Shown one piece after another: positions 10,493 through 21,339 of a stretch of DNA of 64,000 bases (the first letter of the stretch is position 1; the number at the start of each line of letters is the position of its first letter). The DNA is from Scedosporium boydii (taxonomy: Eukaryota > Ascomycota > Sordariomycetes > Microascales > Microascaceae): the NCBI GenBank assembly GCA_002221725.1, contig NJFT01000068.1:1-64000 (forward strand), read 5' to 3'. Position numbers and translations under genes: made by a program. The notes below the pieces were generated by a model, which did not search any database, was not told the origin of the DNA, and saw only the letters and a program-made list of their open reading frames with translations.

Positions 10493-11341
10493 ATTTTGTA
10501 GATAGCTAAAGAACTGAAGCTGGATTCCGTCGGCTGAGAGTGACAGGACAGTTAACACGGGAGATTACGAAGGTAAAAGACGATTGAGACACGCCAAGCG
10601 CCAGCAGATGGTTAGGGAAAGGAAAGTGGCCCTCGTATAATGCCAAGGATAATGGCAAAGAAGTAATGGATTCTACTGCCCGTATAATGAATTATTGAGC
10701 TGAGGGCCATCAAGCTCTGATGGGTGACCGAGCGACTAAGACCAAAGTCGAGAGCTACGAAAGCCCCTTCATATTAAATTCTATTTCCTCGGTCCAACTT
10801 AGGCAGATTGGGCCCCAGATTAGATACTATGATACTCTTCTGCTTCACTTGAAGAAGTCAGCTGTGGGCAATTTGGGTTTGAAATGGGTTAGCTAGCCAC
10901 TCGCCCGCATTTTCAACGGACCGTCTAGCTCTTCCTCGGGACGCAATGGAAGCCTTCTTAGTTGTCTAGAATTAGCTTTCACGTCTTGGTTTATTATTTT
11001 TAGTATTCCCTTTATGGACCGCGTTCTAAAAATAGTCTCTAGACCTACGGACAGATCTGATCCTAGAGTTATATTAGCATCCAATGGTTCTCCTCGCCGG
11101 CGACGTCGGGGCGTTCTTGAGCTGGTCCCCTGTCGAGTCCTCACGTGCTTGGTCAAGCAACTTTGGCGTATCCCTGCTCCCATCCCGTCAAGTCGCGCAC
11201 GATTATCTTGTCGTCAGCGCATCATTCACCCCTTAATTCACGAGCCTCAGCTGAGAGGACCTAGAAAACAATTGGTACGCGACAGAAGAAAAGAAAGATA
11301 AGAAAAAAAAAGGAAAAGAAAAAAAATCCAACTCGCTCAAA
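10493..11341. other. Intergenic stretch, nothing recognised
   Basis: No supported gene. The last part (11280-11340) is an A-rich leader leading to the ATG at 11342, as is common upstream of fungal genes. Confidence 0.5.
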
Positions 11342-12020
11342 ATGTCCAACAACTGGTCCGACAACGAAGACACCAACGCACCTCCTCCAGCATCTCAATC
11401 CCACTTTGCCAAATTCGAAAACTTCACACCCGACGACGATGCATCCTTCGAAGATGAATTCGCCCGCCTCGCGTCATCGCAGGACTGGATCCCCGGATCC
11501 CAAGAATACATCCGGGAGCGCACCATCGCCATGCGCGAGGAAATCAAGTTCCATTACTTCGACGAGCCGCTGGACACCATCAGCGAAGAACTCACCGACG
11601 AAGAAAGGAGACTTCGGGGATTCCAGAGCCTGTGCCAGGAAGTGCGCATATCCCCGAGCGACTCCATCGAACAATGCCAGAAGGATTTGAAGAACACGTG
11701 GGTCAACATTGTCGATTTGATCGATGCGCGACGGACAAGCAAGCAAGTCAAGGTGTGGGACGATTTTGAAGCATTCCGCATGTACACGCTTAGAAACCCG
11801 ATCAATGCGAAGGAGGCCATCAGGGAGGGCTACCTACAATATTTGCTGCAGCGCGTCCGATTTCCCCGGCGCGGGAGAAGAAGAACTAACAAGACGCGGC
11901 GTGAGTCTAGCATAGGGGTAATTTCGGGCCGGGTTGTCAAACAGAGCGCCGAGTCAACTATGACTTTGCCTTGATGCAGATGGAGAGGATATTCAGAAGA
12001 AGAATGGTGTTGGAATATAA
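11342..12020 (+). CDS. Conserved-looking acidic hypothetical protein, 2 exons, 199 aa
   Basis: Exon 1 is 11342-11900, intron 11901-11979 (79 nt, GTGAGT donor, ATGCAG acceptor), exon 2 is 11980-12020. Without splicing the frame would run on with a low-quality tail; with it the protein ends in a short basic tail (HGEDIQKKNGVGI). The N-terminus is acidic (MSNNWSDNEDTN, FTPDDDASFEDEFARLASS), then comes a helical body (SQEYIRERTIAMREEIKFHY, CQKDLKNTWVNIVDLIDARR, VWDDFEAFRMYTLRN). I recognise the style as a lineage-restricted fungal protein of unknown function; no catalytic motif is visible. It is convergent with the next gene, with 3 bp between stop codons. Confidence 0.75.
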
Positions 12021-12023
12021 AGG

Positions 12024-12830
12024 CTATTTCCCTTCTTGTAATACATTCTTCTTTTTTCCCCGGAGTTGGAACTCAAAGCCAGCGTCAAGGCCTATTAAAG
12101 CCTTATCCTCGTCGGATAATTCCGTCAAAGAAAAAGTAGAGTTGATCAAACCAATCTCTAAAACTTTGCAATAGCTATCTCCAATAGTGCGCATCTTAGT
12201 TAACTCAGCTCCCATCTTATCCTTACTCTCCGCTGGAGTAAAAGATTGCCGAGAACGATCCGTTGCAACCCGGGCTCGAGTTAAGTTATGAGGCCGATGT
12301 ATAAAAGCATACTTGTGCCTCGACGTCAACTCTGGGCAAATAGAAATCGCATATTTCTGGGTTATGAAGCATAACCTATCTGTTGTCATTTCGGATTTTA
12401 TAATGTGCTGGTATAACAATGCTTTAGGTGATCTCGGATCGTTTTGTTCTGGCTGGATAACATCAACGAAGATTCGTCGCCAAGGAAAGGTACGTTGCAT
12501 GAAGGTGAAACCAGTCTCAGTGACTTTAGCCTCAGCTGTGTCAAAATTATGACCGAAGGCTTTCTGAAAGGATTTAAGGTGATCGTTTTGGTCGGGATTA
12601 GCTGGGGTAATAATGTGTAATACATCATCTCTAAAGACGGGTAAATCGTTCGGTCGTTCCGCGAATAAAGAGAGCAACCCCGGAGATGGTGGAGATACGA
12701 GGATAGAATCTGTATCTCGTAGTAAAGTCCAAAATTCTTGATTATCGAGACCGAATTGGATACACATGGAAAGAAATTGAGAAGGGACCCGCACCCTTGC
12801 GAGTGATGCTGTAATACCGAGTTGATCCAT
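12024..12830 (-). CDS. Hypothetical protein, 268 aa
   Basis: Single-exon frame. I choose the ATG at 12830 (MDQLGITASLARVRVP) over the upstream in-frame start at 12974, because a TATA box lies at 12910-12918, inside the longer version, followed by a pyrimidine-rich leader, which makes the longer version implausible. Recognisable stretches are FGLDNQEFWTLLRDTDSILV, VFRDDVLHIITPANPDQNDH and RRIFVDVIQPEQNDPRSPKA; none matches a family I can name. No signal peptide or membrane segment. Its stop codon lies 3 bp beyond that of the preceding gene, so the two transcripts must overlap at their 3' ends. Confidence 0.65.
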   Translation of the reverse strand: MDQLGITASLARVRVPSQFLSMCIQFGLDNQEFWTLLRDTDSILVSPPSPGLLSLFAERPNDLPVFRDDVLHIITPANPDQNDHLKSFQKAFGHNFDTAEAKVTETGFTFMQRTFPWRRIFVDVIQPEQNDPRSPKALLYQHIIKSEMTTDRLCFITQKYAISICPELTSRHKYAFIHRPHNLTRARVATDRSRQSFTPAESKDKMGAELTKMRTIGDSYCKVLEIGLINSTFSLTELSDEDKALIGLDAGFEFQLRGKKKNVLQEGK

Positions 12831-12909
12831 AATTAGAGAACTGGCAGCAATTGAGGGATAGAGAAAGGGGAACTTTGCGAAGCTGGTCCGGCTGGTTGGG
12901 AAAGAGGGG

Positions 12910-12918
12910 ATTTTATAT
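12910..12918 (-). promoter_or_regulatory. TATA box of the 12024-12830 gene
   Basis: Reads GATATAAAA on the minus strand, about 80 bp upstream of the ATG at 12830, followed by the CT-rich leader common in fungal promoters. Confidence 0.5.
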
Positions 12919-12992
12919 CTGGCATCCTTCCGATTTACGCCACGTGACCATGCAACTTGACCAGCAGGCAGCATGACAGCGTCGACATGATG

Positions 12993-13455
12993 TTAAGTTG
13001 ACTTTTGCGGATTTCGGCAAACGTATACCCAGGTCACGGGACGAGGTACAGGTTGAGGTATAAAGTGTTGGCAAAAATTGAAAGTATGGGGTAATGTTCC
13101 TGCTCCCGAATTTTTCAAAGAGTTTGGACGAACAGGACACCGATTTTGCAAATAGCCTAATAAGCGTAGGCGGCTGATGGAGGATGAGAGCCCCCCTTCC
13201 AAGTTGACTGAGGTTTCGTTATATAATGTTAAGTCTGAGGACATATCAAATGCGGAATACCTCTTTGCTATTGATGCCGCTACTGGGAGGAGAATTTGAC
13301 CGGCGAGACAGGAGAAGGCGCGCACCCAATAACGGTAGATAATCCAGCCCGACATTCAGTGACTTAATTTCTCTCTGGCCTGTTGGATCAGCGACGATAT
13401 ATCGCAGACAACTAGCCCGCTGGCCGGGGTACTTTAGAACTATAAGCAATGGCTC
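12993..13455 (-). other. Possible broken coding remnant
   Basis: Two overlapping minus-strand frames (13449-13246 and 13355-12993) have moderately coding-like composition, for example YIVADPTGQREIKSLNVGLD and TWVYVCRNPQKST, but no start, no family and no convincing splice joint. It may be a decayed gene upstream of and co-oriented with the 268-aa gene, or chance. Confidence 0.2.
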
Positions 13456-13654
13456 TTCCTAACACGATACCAGCTGTAGTATCCAGGGTTCCAGCAAGCC
13501 AGGCATCCGGCCCGATAAACATCAACCGGAGTCTTGGATAATCGCCCACACGCGCCACATCTGCAGTCATTTACACAAATCGAAGCTAGCATCAAATCTT
13601 AGTCTCAATTCATCATCCAGTACTGTGAGGATCTTATATTAACGATCCTAGATT

Positions 13655-14045
13655 GAAGATGCCATAATAATGGTGCCATATGGAGGATACCATATCGACA
13701 ATGCCATGTCGACGATGCCATATGGAGGATACCATATCGAGGATGCTATATTGAGGATGTTATATTGATAGTCACATGGGGTCTTATTACAGTAACACTC
13801 TGCAGTTCTTGCGGCAGCGACAGAAATGAATCAGTTAGTGCTCCAAACAAGCCTTCTAAGATAGCTCTAGACATGCTTGAGCATTATGGCGTTTTCGGTA
13901 ATAGTACAGATATTTATTTGATATGCCTCTTTATATATAGACGGAGTCCTAAATACGGGAGGTAGGATATAGGATCCTTCATACGGGCTTCTCAATACAG
14001 GATCCTCTATGCAGGATCCTCCATGCAGGATCCTCCATACAAAAT
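13655..14045. repeat. Two ~15-bp minisatellites with GGAT core
   Basis: Between about 13655 and 13770 a degenerate unit of the form GAGGATRCCATATCG is repeated (for example ATATGGAGGATACCATATCG twice). Between about 13970 and 14040 the unit is CAGGATCCTCCATG, repeated about four times. Both units contain a GGAT core and are separated by about 200 bp of unrelated DNA. Confidence 0.75.
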
Positions 14046-14212
14046 CCATAATACATCGAATGCCACCCGGAGCCACCAGGAGCCACCAGAGCAACCTTGA
14101 GAGTGGATGCCGGCCCTGAGCCTAGGGTGTCATGCAGAATGTTACTATAATAAGACTCCCTGCCTCATTTTCCTGGAGCCCGGAAACCCGGAACCCAGGC
14201 GCCTCCGCAATC

Positions 14213-14870
14213 CGTTAATAGTAACGACATCCAACGGGCCCCCAATGAAACGTGTGGCAATAAGTTGCGTAAGTCACAAGTACTGGTAACGATGCACCCC
14301 AGGCACCCGGAGCCCGGACAGGCCTGCAGCTCGGGTCAGGGTACTGCGAGTACTAGTAACACAGGGGGCATATTATACCTCATCGTTCCATTACTAGTAA
14401 CAGCATCCAGGCGGTGTTCGTAAGTACTAGTAACAATGTGTTAGCTTGTCAAAATCGTTACCAGTATTCGTGAATACCGCTCACTTTTCCGTTACTGGTA
14501 ATCCCATATGTGGCTGCCTGGTCTAACGATGAGTACTAGTAACGGAGGGGAGCTAGCCTCAAATCGTTACTAGTATTTGTGAAGGCCGCTAAATTTTCTG
14601 TTACTGGTAACCCCTATGTGGCTGCCTGGGATAAATTCCATTACTGGTAATCCCATGTGGCTCCCAGCGATGAGTACTGGTAATGGTCGGGGAGCTATCT
14701 AATTCCGTTACTAGTAGCACCCAGCCTACCGGTAGATGTCCCGCTGCTGGAATGGCCAGGAGGACATGGTTCTGGCCTTTTCGGGACCTCCCACTGGTCA
14801 CACTCGACCTACCAGTAGAAAGCGACTCACCATCCCCTCCTTTTACCCTCCCTTCTCCTACCAGTAGAAA
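14213..14870. repeat. Array of palindromic GTTACTRGTAAC sites
   Basis: The core TACTAGTA/TACTGGTA with flanking GT/AC occurs at roughly 14213, 14280, 14351, 14391, 14424, 14457, 14490, 14534, 14566, 14600, 14641, 14674 and 14708, with weaker TACCRGTAGA versions to about 14868. A higher-order unit of about 109 bp is visible: GTTACTGGTAA...TGTGGCTGCCTGG recurs at 14490 and 14600. No gene overlaps the array. Confidence 0.8.
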
Positions 14871-15093
14871 GCGTACATCCACTCTCCTACCCACTCGCCT
14901 TTCTTACTAGCCGAAAACACACGCCCTATTGTAAATACAAGGAAGCAATTACCTATAGGAAGAGATTTCAATGTGTGTTGTGGGGACTTTTCTGGGCCTG
15001 AAGAGTCCCAAAACAAGGCCCTCTTGTAGTTCCAGGTTGCGAAACCTACTCTACCCTATTATGTCCTGCAGCGATATTCTGGGATGGTATATT

Positions 15094-15415
15094 ATTGCAA
15101 GGCAGTCAAGTCCAACGCTGACAAGGAGATGAGGATTCGCGCATGTCCGTGGTCGGCCTGCACACAGTCCGATGCGAAGTGCATTATTGCCACGTGGTCC
15201 CCGGCGAGGTCATCAAGCCACCGTCACCAGCCTCTTTTTTTCTTTCTACTTTCCTACCCACCCGCCACAGGTGGATTTCCACCTCTCGCGGTGGGTCATA
15301 GTGCCAGCCCGCACCATCCCACGACGATAACAAACAACTCCTGATTCCTCCTGCCAGAACACATCCACAATGTCGCTTCCGCCAGCCACACCACCCAGCT
15401 CCGTCGACGTGCCCA
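15094..15415 (+). promoter_or_regulatory. Duplicated 5' module, copy 2 (native leader of 924-aa gene)
   Basis: Aligns with 7683-8000. Here the ATG (15370) and the first codons are intact and in frame, so this copy is taken as the original. It carries the palindrome AGGTGGATTTCCACCT at 15269-15284, about 85 bp before the ATG. Confidence 0.8.
15269..15298 (+). promoter_or_regulatory. Palindromic element, copy 2
   Basis: AGGTGGATTTCCACCT followed by CTCGCGGTGGGTCA, about 85 bp upstream of the start codon of the 924-aa gene. Confidence 0.7.
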
Positions 15416-18193
15416 TAACACCCACGGCCACCAACAATCCCTCCGCCGACCTAGACGACGACCTTTTCATCTTGAACTGCGACCAACTTCGGCAAATCCA
15501 ACAGTTCCGCGACGACATCCGCACGTGCCAAACCGACGACGAAAAGTATGAGATCTGTGCCAAAATCCGAGATGACCTGCTCGACCGGCATACTGGCCTG
15601 GAGCTCCTGGTCGCCGCCTTCCACCATGTCATGCTGGCCGAGTGCGCTGACTACGAAGAGTGGAAAGCCGGGGACACTGCCAAGTCCAAACGACAGACGA
15701 GACGAAAGGCCGATGCGGATGGCGGTGATGCCGACCAGTGGGAGCGGTTCGCTCAAGTGGCCCAGAGCGGGTCAAGAACTAAAACGCGATGCCTCGGAGC
15801 CTTGAAAACTGTCGGCCGATTTTGGGGTTGTCATCGCGTCCAGCACTATGAGTGGGGTTCTAAGGGCACCAAGTACTGCGAGGTTCTGTGCTCGGCCGCC
15901 CATGCCGTTCACGACTGGGACGAGGCCGTAACCAAGTTGTGCTGGATCATACTCCAGCGGCTCAGACGCCCTGGCAGTCGTGATGTTCGGTGCTCTGTAA
16001 ACCCCATCGACCAGATCGACTTGATTAGCCTCAAGGCATGGTCGCATAATGGTCCTTTTGTCAACCCAAAATATCCCGACGAAGAGCCCCTCCCCTTCAG
16101 ACCCTTAGCTGTAAGTGATCTTCCTGATGGCTTTGGCTTCGATCAATTCTCGCTCGTGGTTCGGAGCGAATATGCTATCCAATCTGTCGAACCAAGTACT
16201 GCTGCAACAACTATATTAGCTCCACCTCCTGCTGGAACCGACCCGGACACCACGGACATCTCACCTTCCACGCCGGACCGTGCCGACACTAGAGAACTCG
16301 AGCCACCCGCTGCTTTACCAACAGCTTCCCTAACCGAATCAGCTCTCGACGCCGCTATGATGGACTTTGTCGATACTATGCTTGCCGAGGGGCAGGAAGA
16401 CGATGCAAATGAATCCGACCATGATCCTCGTGACCACGTTGATAGTACGAGGGAAGATCCTCTCGACACCACCCAGACCGAGCTTCCCATGAACGGCTCT
16501 GCCGCCGTTGACTCTTCCTCCGCCGAGCATCCCGGGAGAGAACTTCGCCCTCGCACTCAGAAACCTAACTACCGAGAACCACCCCCTGCGCCTGCTTCCT
16601 CTAAGCCCAAACAAACTTCGCCGAAATCCACCACTATCAAGCCTGCGCAGCGTCGGTGTTGCCCGCCTGACGTCCCCGCCGACTTCCTCTCTGTTCTAGA
16701 CAAACCGTCAGCGTTCCGTGTCGAAGTAGTAGAGAAATACGTCCCCTACCTAAAGAAACTATGTCATAAACATCTCCAAAAATCTGCTGAGCTTGCCTTC
16801 GCCCAGAAGAGAGACTATCCCGTCCGACTTACCGACCTCTCGAATGCAAATCCCCTTTCCGCAACTGGATCCACCACTATCGTCGCACTTGATCTCCTGC
16901 CCATCCCCACCCGCCGCCGTGCCACTTCCGAGCCCGATATTAGCCACGAGGTCCCCCCCTTTAAAAAGCAACGACTTGATGCGCCGAACCCGCCGCTAAC
17001 AGATCCTCGAGACCGTCCACGCCACGACTGTACCGGAGACCACGCCTACCTAGAACAATCCCGTACCGAGCTGCTCGAGTATCTAGATCAGTCCCAGGCA
17101 GTAGCCAACTCCCATGGCAAACAAGACAACAGGCTGGTCTACACCATCCTGGAAGGAATCCTCCAGCCAAACACGGACGAAAATAAGGGTACGGTCGAGG
17201 CATACTTTTCCACTGCCAAAGAAGCTACCTCCCGACTCGAGGCTGGCTTTCCTGATGGTCCCATCTTCGCCCAAGCCCAGCAGCAATTCCAGTGGCGCGA
17301 CCAAGACCGCCCCATCGTCCAGCTCTTTCGTCGCATGGAAGACCTCGACAGGACTGTCTCTGTTCGAATCCCCTCTCGTAGCTCGACTGCCAAGCCTTCC
17401 GACAAGCGGAAACTCAGCCAGGTGTACAGTCGCTTCGTCGAACAGAAAGTGACCGATGACCCCTGGAGCATTCTTCATCTTCGAAGCCCGCTGCCTCCGT
17501 CTATCCTGCCTAGCTTCTTGACAGGTGAGAACTGTCAACTTCTACTCCACATCCGAGACGCCCTGATGGGAGGCGCCACCGCCTCTCCGGAACTGTGGAA
17601 TGAATGGAGGGACGTGCTCGACTCTGTCCTCTTGATGGAGGGAGGCCACAATATACCCCCGCAAATCAACAACCTGGCCACTTGGATCACTGTTCAGGAA
17701 GGGCGCCTTGGTTTCGCGTGGATGTCGCGGCCGACCCAGGAAGAACAAGACACGTGGATGGCTGACCCGCGCAACTCTACTGCCGGTCCATGGAGATATG
17801 TCATTCTCAAACCGGGTCAGACTGTAGCCTTCAATTCCGGTACTATTTTCTTTACTTTCAGCCTTCGCGATGAGCAGACCCTGGCTCTTAGTGGTCACTT
17901 CCTCCAGTGGACCGGCGTCGATCGGTGGCTGCAGGTTGTCAACTATCAGATGAGCAATGGCAATACAAACGGCGATGTGAAGTGGAGTGCACCAAATTAC
18001 GTCCGCGTTGTGGAGAGTCTTGTCAAGAAAAGACAGAGCAGCGGCAGGGTGGGAGAGCTTGGTGGCGAGGCTGTTATTGCGAGATTTTTTTACACGTTAG
18101 AGGTAAGAGAAACGTTCGATACGTAACCGAGAGTCATCTAACACTGGATAGAAGTTTAAAAATCACCAGCGGCCCCGGCGGAAGGGGCGATAG
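15370..18193 (+). CDS. Large protein of unknown, multi-copy family, 2 exons, 924 aa
   Basis: Exon 1 is 15370-18102; a 49-nt intron (18103-18151, GTAAGA donor, CTAAC branch, GGATAG acceptor) leads to a 14-codon last exon (18152-18193) encoding a basic tail, KFKNHQRPRRKGR. I do not recognise a family. The N-terminal ~250 residues look globular (DQLRQIQQFRDDIRTCQTDD, VAAFHHVMLAECADYEEW, CHRVQHYEWGSKGTKYCEVL). A Pro/Ser/Thr/Asp-rich linker follows (about 275-435), then a second globular half (FLSVLDKPSAFRVEVVEKYV, DPWSILHLRSPLPPSILPSF, NNLATWITVQEGRLGFAWMS). No catalytic motif, signal peptide or membrane segment. Decayed pieces of related genes lie at 44.0-44.1 kb and 44.5-44.94 kb, and its 5' module is shared with the HET gene, so this is a repeated, mobile or recombining gene family. 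Confidence 0.7.
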
Positions 18194-18439
18194 GGTCCGT
18201 ATCTCCGTAAGAGCATATTTCAAGCAGATGGTGGCACTGAATGGGACACACCTCGATAGGACATGTCACTACGAAACGGCGGTTCCCCCCGAGTATCATG
18301 GTTCCTAGCGGCAGTGATCCTGGAGCCGTGGTTCCTGGCGGCAGTGGTAGCGAGCGGCTGTTTTAGACGGCGGCATTATGAAACGGCAGGAATGCTGCCC
18401 AAAATGTGGTGGAGCGATGCGACGGTGTGGTGCAAAGCT

Positions 18440-18670
18440 ACAAAGTGTAGAGTGCAAGGTGCATAGTGCGTAGTGCAAAGTGCAAAATGCAAAGTGCAAA
18501 ATGCAAAGTGCGAAGTGCGAAGTGCAAGGTGCAAGGCAGTGCAATGGAGTGTAACGGTACGCAAAGTGAGATGCGTAAACCGGGACGACTAAGAGCGTGG
18601 CTGTGTGCAAAGTGCAAGTGCAAAGTGCGTAGTGCAAAGTGCAAAGTGCAATGCGCAAAGTGTAAACATC
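18440..18670. repeat. AAGTGCA-type short tandem repeat
   Basis: Runs of a 7-8-bp unit (AAGTGCA, with GTGCAAA/GTGCGTA variants) with one interruption around 18540-18605. Long frames on both strands across it simply translate the repeat. A separate pair of GTGGTTCCTGGCGGCAGTG-like units lies just upstream (18300-18350). Confidence 0.8.
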
Positions 18671-18928
18671 GGGTACCGTTTCTCTACGACATAACGCTCA
18701 ATTCTGATCAGGAAAAATAAACAGTTTATTACCGTGCTCAAACACTTACATTACCACCATTATAAAACACCAAGTTTTGGGATTGTCAGGCAGTATTTAA
18801 ACAGGAGGCCTCCCATCTTTTTTTCTTTTTCCTTTACCTCCTCCCCTCATCTCAAGAATCCCCCATTCAACCCCTAAGCCATCGGTAATACGTAGACACA
18901 TCCCCAATTTCACATCTCGGAAAACACA

Positions 18929-19369
18929 ATGTCCGAGCCCATACATTGCTCACCTAGAAAACGGGACCGAACTAACGAAAATTTTCAAAGAGCAAGTGAA
19001 AATATTGGTTGGAGAATTGACGAACTTTGTCGGCGTTATAGAGCTGACGCTTACGTCCTACTCCGTCGTGGGCATCGTTTCTACGAATATAATTCCATCG
19101 ATGGAAAATTATCGCTGCTACCTTCAATGAGACTTGTGAGTGGCCCCTCGGATGCCTACTACTCATTGTTAACTGATTTACTTGTACAGGGAGAGATGTA
19201 TCCCGTACCTATTGTGCGGAGGAAAACGCCTTCGGACTTTATTCAACGAAGGCGCCGACTGCTCCAAGAAAACGCCAGTAGGTCGGTGATAAATACACAG
19301 ACAACTAGCTTGGAAATCGCAGACGAACGATGCGGGGATTTAGAGTCCTCGAATAATCTACGTCATTAA
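18929..19369 (+). CDS. Small MADS/SRF-like DNA-binding protein, 2 exons, 128 aa
   Basis: Exon 1 is 18929-19135, exon 2 is 19190-19369. The 54-nt intron (19136-19189, GTGAGT, TTAACTGAT branch, TACAG) is a multiple of three and stop-free, so it can be mistaken for coding sequence. Exon 1 has KRDRTNENFQRASENIGWRI followed by DELCRRYRADAYVLLRRG and RFYEYNS, the pattern of the many small fungal MADS-like proteins (basic N-terminus, helix, then a two-stranded sheet). The YPVPIVRRKTPSDF segment after the intron is also typical of that group. Predicted role: sequence-specific or dimeric DNA binding. A TATTTAA motif at about 18794 may be its TATA box. Confidence 0.6.
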   Translation: MSEPIHCSPRKRDRTNENFQRASENIGWRIDELCRRYRADAYVLLRRGHRFYEYNSIDGKLSLLPSMRLVSGPSDAYYSLLTDLLVQGEMYPVPIVRRKTPSDFIQRRRRLLQENASRSVINTQTTSLEIADERCGDLESSNNLRH

Positions 19370-19779
19370 ATTATTAGTCTCAAGCTGGCTGAAGGCTGCG
19401 GGCAGCCTGCCGGTTTGTGCTTTCCTTCGTTTGACGGGAGGGAAAGGACACAAAAGAACGCCTCAAATACAGTAGTGCCTTTGGAAGATTCTAGAAGTAA
19501 AGGGCGGCCGTTGATCCTGTTTCTAAGTTTGGAGGTGCTTATGATGAGCTCACGCCCTGGGGTGACAATAACAGCTAGTCTACGGTTTTCTGGTTCCTGT
19601 TTCCGGGTTCCTGGATCTCGGATGCAGGTACCGTGAAACAGGGCGCAGCAGATTAAAGTTTATACTAAAGCAGTCCCCACCCCCTAGCGATCGGTGCCTA
19701 AAACTTGCTCCTTTTGTCCCCTTCTTTTCCCCCATCTCTGTCCATGTGCTGCTCCGCTGGCGGTCGCAGCCGTCCTACC

Positions 19780-20701
19780 ATGTCCACCAAGGACAGTGAA
19801 GTCTACGAGCTTGTAAAACTTTTCAGCGCATTGAGTTTAGAAGGCAATGTAAATCCATATCAAGATGACAATGTCGAGGCTGCTAGTCAGCCTCCGTCGC
19901 GCATTAATCCGGCCGAGATCAGTGCGACCGTCGATACGATGGACGCACTTGCGCATAGTGAAGCTTTTCTTAAATCCTCCCTCGGTCGAAATAGCGCACA
20001 TTCCCAAACCGCAATAAGGCGTGAAGGCCTCTTGTCGACCATGGTAAGGCCAGATGCGATGGCTTTCTTCGTGAATAATTACGAGGTGGGCTTGAGAGTG
20101 TGGGTATCATTGCTGCAAATGACGACTTTCCCGCGCACGATCGCCAGCTCGGATCCCCGCCTCCACGTAGCCTGCAGAGCTCTAGAGCAGGCAATTTCCG
20201 ACGACAGCGAGGTGTCCTATATGCTTTCCAGGTTTGCGTATTTTCGTCTGATTCAACTCCTTAATTTTCTGAAGACTGTTGTAGAGTCCGAACGGAGGAA
20301 GGGGCTGATTCTCGGAGCGCGCGGCCGTGGTAATGCGACTTTCGCCCTTGATATCTACTGGAGTGCTCAGGGGCGCCCGGTAGGGGACGATGAGCGGCGA
20401 GAACGTATGCGAACCGGCAGACGATGGAAGACGTTGGCCGGGCCTTCGCCGTTCTTCCTCATGGTTTACTCGTACAGTGCTGGCGCGGTTGTGTAGGTCT
20501 TCATCCCCTAACCCCAAGTTAAGGCTGACAACCGCAAGAAATGATTTTAGAAGAATAAAGGAGCCAGAACTAGCGAACTTGGCGACCAGCGCGCTCCAAC
20601 GCCTTCCCCCAGAGCTTCATAACGCCTGCCTTCATCTCGCCGATCAAGCTGAATCAATCGTGCGGGCGGGCTCGACGTTCTCTACTGCTATTAGCGGATA
20701 G
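19780..20701 (+). CDS. Hypothetical protein, 2 exons, 291 aa
   Basis: Exon 1 is 19780-20492; intron 20493-20538 (46 nt, GTAGGT donor, CTGAC branch, GCAAG acceptor); exon 2 is 20539-20701. The junction joins SYSAGAVV to NDFRRIKEPELANLATSALQ in frame. The start is the ATG at 19780 (MSTKDSEVYELVKLF); an in-frame ATG at 19744 opens in a leader-like stretch. The body is mostly helical (DTMDALAHSEAFLKSSLG, VNNYEVGLRVWVSLLQM, SRFAYFRLIQLLNFLKTVVE) with a C-terminal LQRLPPELHNACLHLADQAE. No family recognised and no membrane or signal sequence. Confidence 0.6.
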
Positions 20702-20739
20702 GAAAGAATTTAATTGAAATGGCACGCTCAAAGATGGAA

Positions 20740-21130
20740 ACTTGATAGGCACTGAAATGGCAAATAGAATAAACACTGAAATAAGACACTGAAATGGACA
20801 CCGAAAATCGACACCGAAAATCGACACCGAAACGGGACACTGAAATGGGGCACTTAATGGGACACTAAATGGACATCGAAATGGGATACAAATGGACACC
20901 GAAATAGGACGCACGGCGAAATGACCAGGAACATTTAAAATGTGGCCTGGCCCACCTGTGGACATTTAAATAGGGCCTCTAATGGCGCGGACATTTAAAT
21001 AGCCAACGTGACCTGTAATACCAGAGGACATTTAAATGGACATTGAAATGATTATAAATAGAGGAGCAATGCCACAGCGAACTAGGACCCCGACCGAACA
21101 CCGAAATAGATGCAATGGACATTGAAATAT
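20740..21130. repeat. GACACCGAAATG-type tandem repeat with ACATTTAAAT blocks
   Basis: About 20740-20910 is built from a 10-14-bp unit GACACCGAAATG/GACACTGAAATGG; from about 20930 to 21050 the phrase GGACATTTAAAT recurs several times; later copies read GGACATTGAAAT. No supported gene. Confidence 0.8.
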
Positions 21131-21339
21131 GAGGATATAAATAGAGGAGCACTGCTACACTGAGTTGCTACAATGAAATATCTTATTGAGGAAAATTGAA
21201 GGAAGAATTTAAATTCCTCGGAATCAACAATCTAGAATTAAAAACCCGATAACGTCCTCGCTGAGGTAAAAATAGCTGTGCTATTTATAGAACTTCACCG
21301 TCTTTATCCCACCCAGACTTTTCTTCCAGAAACTCTCTA

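Noticed and set aside
14213..14870. CRISPR-like regular spacing of GTTACTAGTAAC
   Set aside because: The spacers are themselves repeated and variable in length, there are no cas genes, and the genome is fungal.
18305..18720. Open frames on both strands rich in Cys/Leu/His or Lys/Cys
   Set aside because: Translation of the AAGTGCA short repeat; composition is dictated by the repeat.
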